Source: Pestalotiopsis fici W106-1
Lineage: Eukaryota; Ascomycota; Sordariomycetes; Amphisphaeriales; Sporocadaceae
Direction of reading: 5' to 3'
NCBI RefSeq assembly: GCF_000516985.1
Contig: NW_006917098.1
Coordinates: 620,001 to 684,000, forward strand
Length of the DNA stretch: 64,000 nt
The notes beneath the pieces are model-generated. The model made no database searches. It was not told the DNA's origin and saw only the letters and a program-made list of their open reading frames with translations. Shown here one piece after another: positions 62,459-64,000 of this stretch (positions are counted from its first letter, which is position 1; each line of letters begins with the position of its first letter). The translations under genes and the position numbers were made by a program.

Positions 62459-63304
62459 ATGGCGAATTCCTCGACACCTACGACGATTGCGATCTTTGGA
62501 GCAACGGGCAGTACTGGAAGCGCGACATTGCGGTCTCTTCTCTCCAAGAAGGACCTGTCACTACATTTGAGGATCCTTGTTCGGTCCAAAGATAAACTAA
62601 CCAAACTTGTCCCAGAACTGCTATCTCACCCTTCATGTAAAATCTGGGAGGGAAACCTGACAGATACCGAGACGATCAAGGACTGTCTCAATGGAGCCGA
62701 CGTTGTGATTTGCACCGTCGGCGAGAACCGCAACATTCCCGGCGTCGACGTGATTCAGACGGCCGCCAAATCCATAGTAACGGGCTTGCGCGCCCTCAGG
62801 GAACAACAACAAGCAGGACGCACCAGCACCGCGGCATGGCAAAAGCCCCGGCTTTTGCTGCTTTCCTCGGTCACGTGGAACAAGCGCATCCTCGAATCTG
62901 GGTTCAGTCCCATTCGCTTCATTGTCAAGAGGGCATTCTACTACCCGTACGCCGACCTACTCGAAGCCCATAGGATATTCGACGAGGCAGCCGACGACGA
63001 TCTACTGACTCTGCTCCTGGTCCAGCCGCCCGCGCTCATTGACGAGGCGCCGACGGGGTACGAGATTAGTGTGGACAAGTCGCGCGTGGGCGTCTCGTAC
63101 GCGGACCTGGGCGCCGGCTTTGCCGAGCTCGCTACCGAGAGCGCTTACGATCAAGTCGGCGCCGTCATTGTCACGAGCCTGGGCGGCGACTCGTTTGCGA
63201 GGTATGCCTCGGAGTTATTGTCGAGAATCTTTTTCGGACTCTTGTCTGGAAATGTGCCGGGGTATTGGCCGCTTCAGCGTATGCTTCAGAGGATATGGGG
63301 TTGA
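62459..63304 (+). CDS. NAD(P)-binding Rossmann protein (NmrA/atypical SDR type)
   Basis: A single exon of 281 residues. The N-terminal dinucleotide motif IAIFGATGSTGSATL (residues 10-24) is the GxxGxxG form of atypical short-chain dehydrogenases. Arg at ILVRSKDK after strand 2 favours NADP(H). Further landmarks are WEGNLTDTETIKDCLNGADV, VVICTVGENRNI and LLLLSSVTWNK, where the usual catalytic Tyr-x3-Lys is not seen in its classic place, although FYYPYADLLEAHRIFDEA offers tyrosines. The C-terminus LGGDSFARYASELLSRIFFG is amphipathic. It may act as a redox sensor or as a reductase; substrate unknown. Confidence 0.85.
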   Translation: MANSSTPTTIAIFGATGSTGSATLRSLLSKKDLSLHLRILVRSKDKLTKLVPELLSHPSCKIWEGNLTDTETIKDCLNGADVVICTVGENRNIPGVDVIQTAAKSIVTGLRALREQQQAGRTSTAAWQKPRLLLLSSVTWNKRILESGFSPIRFIVKRAFYYPYADLLEAHRIFDEAADDDLLTLLLVQPPALIDEAPTGYEISVDKSRVGVSYADLGAGFAELATESAYDQVGAVIVTSLGGDSFARYASELLSRIFFGLLSGNVPGYWPLQRMLQRIWG

Positions 63305-64000
63305 AAAGAATCATCCAAATTGTAATGCGTGTGTGTGTGTGTATTACTCAGGCAATCTTCTATGACGACATCATTTTATGCGACACACTGGAACATCAGA
63401 GTGTGTACAGAGTACGGGTTGCCCCCCAATGAGACATCATCAACTTGAAGACCATCGGACATTTCGGCCGATTGTCGGACAACTCGTGATAGTCCGATAT
63501 GGCCGACTCGAGCGAGAGGAGTCAATTCTTGGCAAAAAAGGACCCGAAGCTTGAGCTCGATCGACATACAGAGACTTTGGCACGGAGAGCAGATACTTTT
63601 GAACATGATGTTAGATACAACTCTTGCTACCTGATTTTGCAATAACATACTTTCCAAAAGAATAGAAAACAGTTTGGAAGTTATAAATTGACACTAGGCG
63701 TTGTCCATATATGGACCCGAACCATGATGACTTTAGAGGATTACCTTGGCACCGCTAGCACCACTACGTATTAGTACCTGGGGTTATTCCCCGATACGCA
63801 GCTTTTAGTGTAGATGGAGCGGCACAGACAGTCTGGAGAGCGGCGGCTGGGTTTAATACACGGACCCTGTCTACCCCGGAGCGAGCTGGCGGGGCTTTGA
63901 TAGGTACGGTCGGCAGCCAAGCCGATAATGTTTCTCCTCCGGACCCCCTTCTTTTTTTGCAGCTGTGTTGTACATGCAATCCATGTATGATAAGCGGCGC
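63305..64000. other. Right-end non-coding sequence
   Basis: About 700 bases beyond the last gene. There is a GT microsatellite at about 63328-63342. The short frames are not supported as genes, though a gene continuing outside the window cannot be excluded. Confidence 0.4.

Overview
The window looks like one scaffold piece from a filamentous ascomycete, most likely a sordariomycete and probably Hypocreales. The evidence is short introns (about 45-190 bases) with GTAAGT-type donors and CTNAC-type branch sites, Zn2Cys6 regulators, a Ppo-type oxylipin dioxygenase, a fungal rhodopsin-fold receptor, and genes on both strands with roughly 0.2-2 kb between them. The order-level placement is inference. 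A run of exactly 100 N (16785-16884) marks a draft-assembly join. I found no tRNA, rRNA, CRISPR array or intact transposon. Exon models were built by hand from splice signals and reading frame.

Left part (1-16.6 kb): a Zn2Cys6 transcription factor (+), a two-domain FAD oxidoreductase/aminomethyltransferase of the dimethylglycine dehydrogenase type (+), a Ppo fatty-acid dioxygenase-P450 fusion (-), a DUF2235 alpha/beta hydrolase (+) divergent from Ppo, and a Ysc84-type actin-binding protein (-).

Middle part (17-38 kb): a small secreted cysteine-containing protein (-), a partial cysteine-rich ORF (-), a membrane-anchored M24 peptidase (-), a vacuolar membrane protease gene broken by one in-frame TAG (+), the splicing factor BBP/SF1 (-), an ELO fatty-acid elongase (-) divergent from cytochrome c oxidase subunit 6 (+), an unusual Cys/His-repeat protein (-), an SMP-30/gluconolactonase (-) and a possible 69-residue gene (-).

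Right part (39-64 kb): a fungal zinc-finger protein (+), a chromodomain plus HDA1-complex-subunit protein resembling Neurospora CDP-2 (+), an AAA+ Clp-type ATPase with UBA-like and ankyrin-like N-terminal parts (-) divergent from a coiled-coil/VWA protein (+), a RidA-family protein (-), a 5.7 kb stretch without a clear gene but with protein-like fragments, then a rhodopsin-fold receptor, a TLDc-like protein and a NAD(P)-binding reductase-like protein (all +).

Most of this is ordinary housekeeping and accessory gene content. The points most worth a second look are the nonsense-interrupted protease that also carries a changed catalytic glutamate, the divergent AAA+/VWA pair, the divergent Ppo/DUF2235 pair (a possible lipid release-oxidation module), the uncharacterised C-x2-H-x-C repeat protein, and the tandem 3' splice sites in the gene for the branchpoint-binding protein itself.
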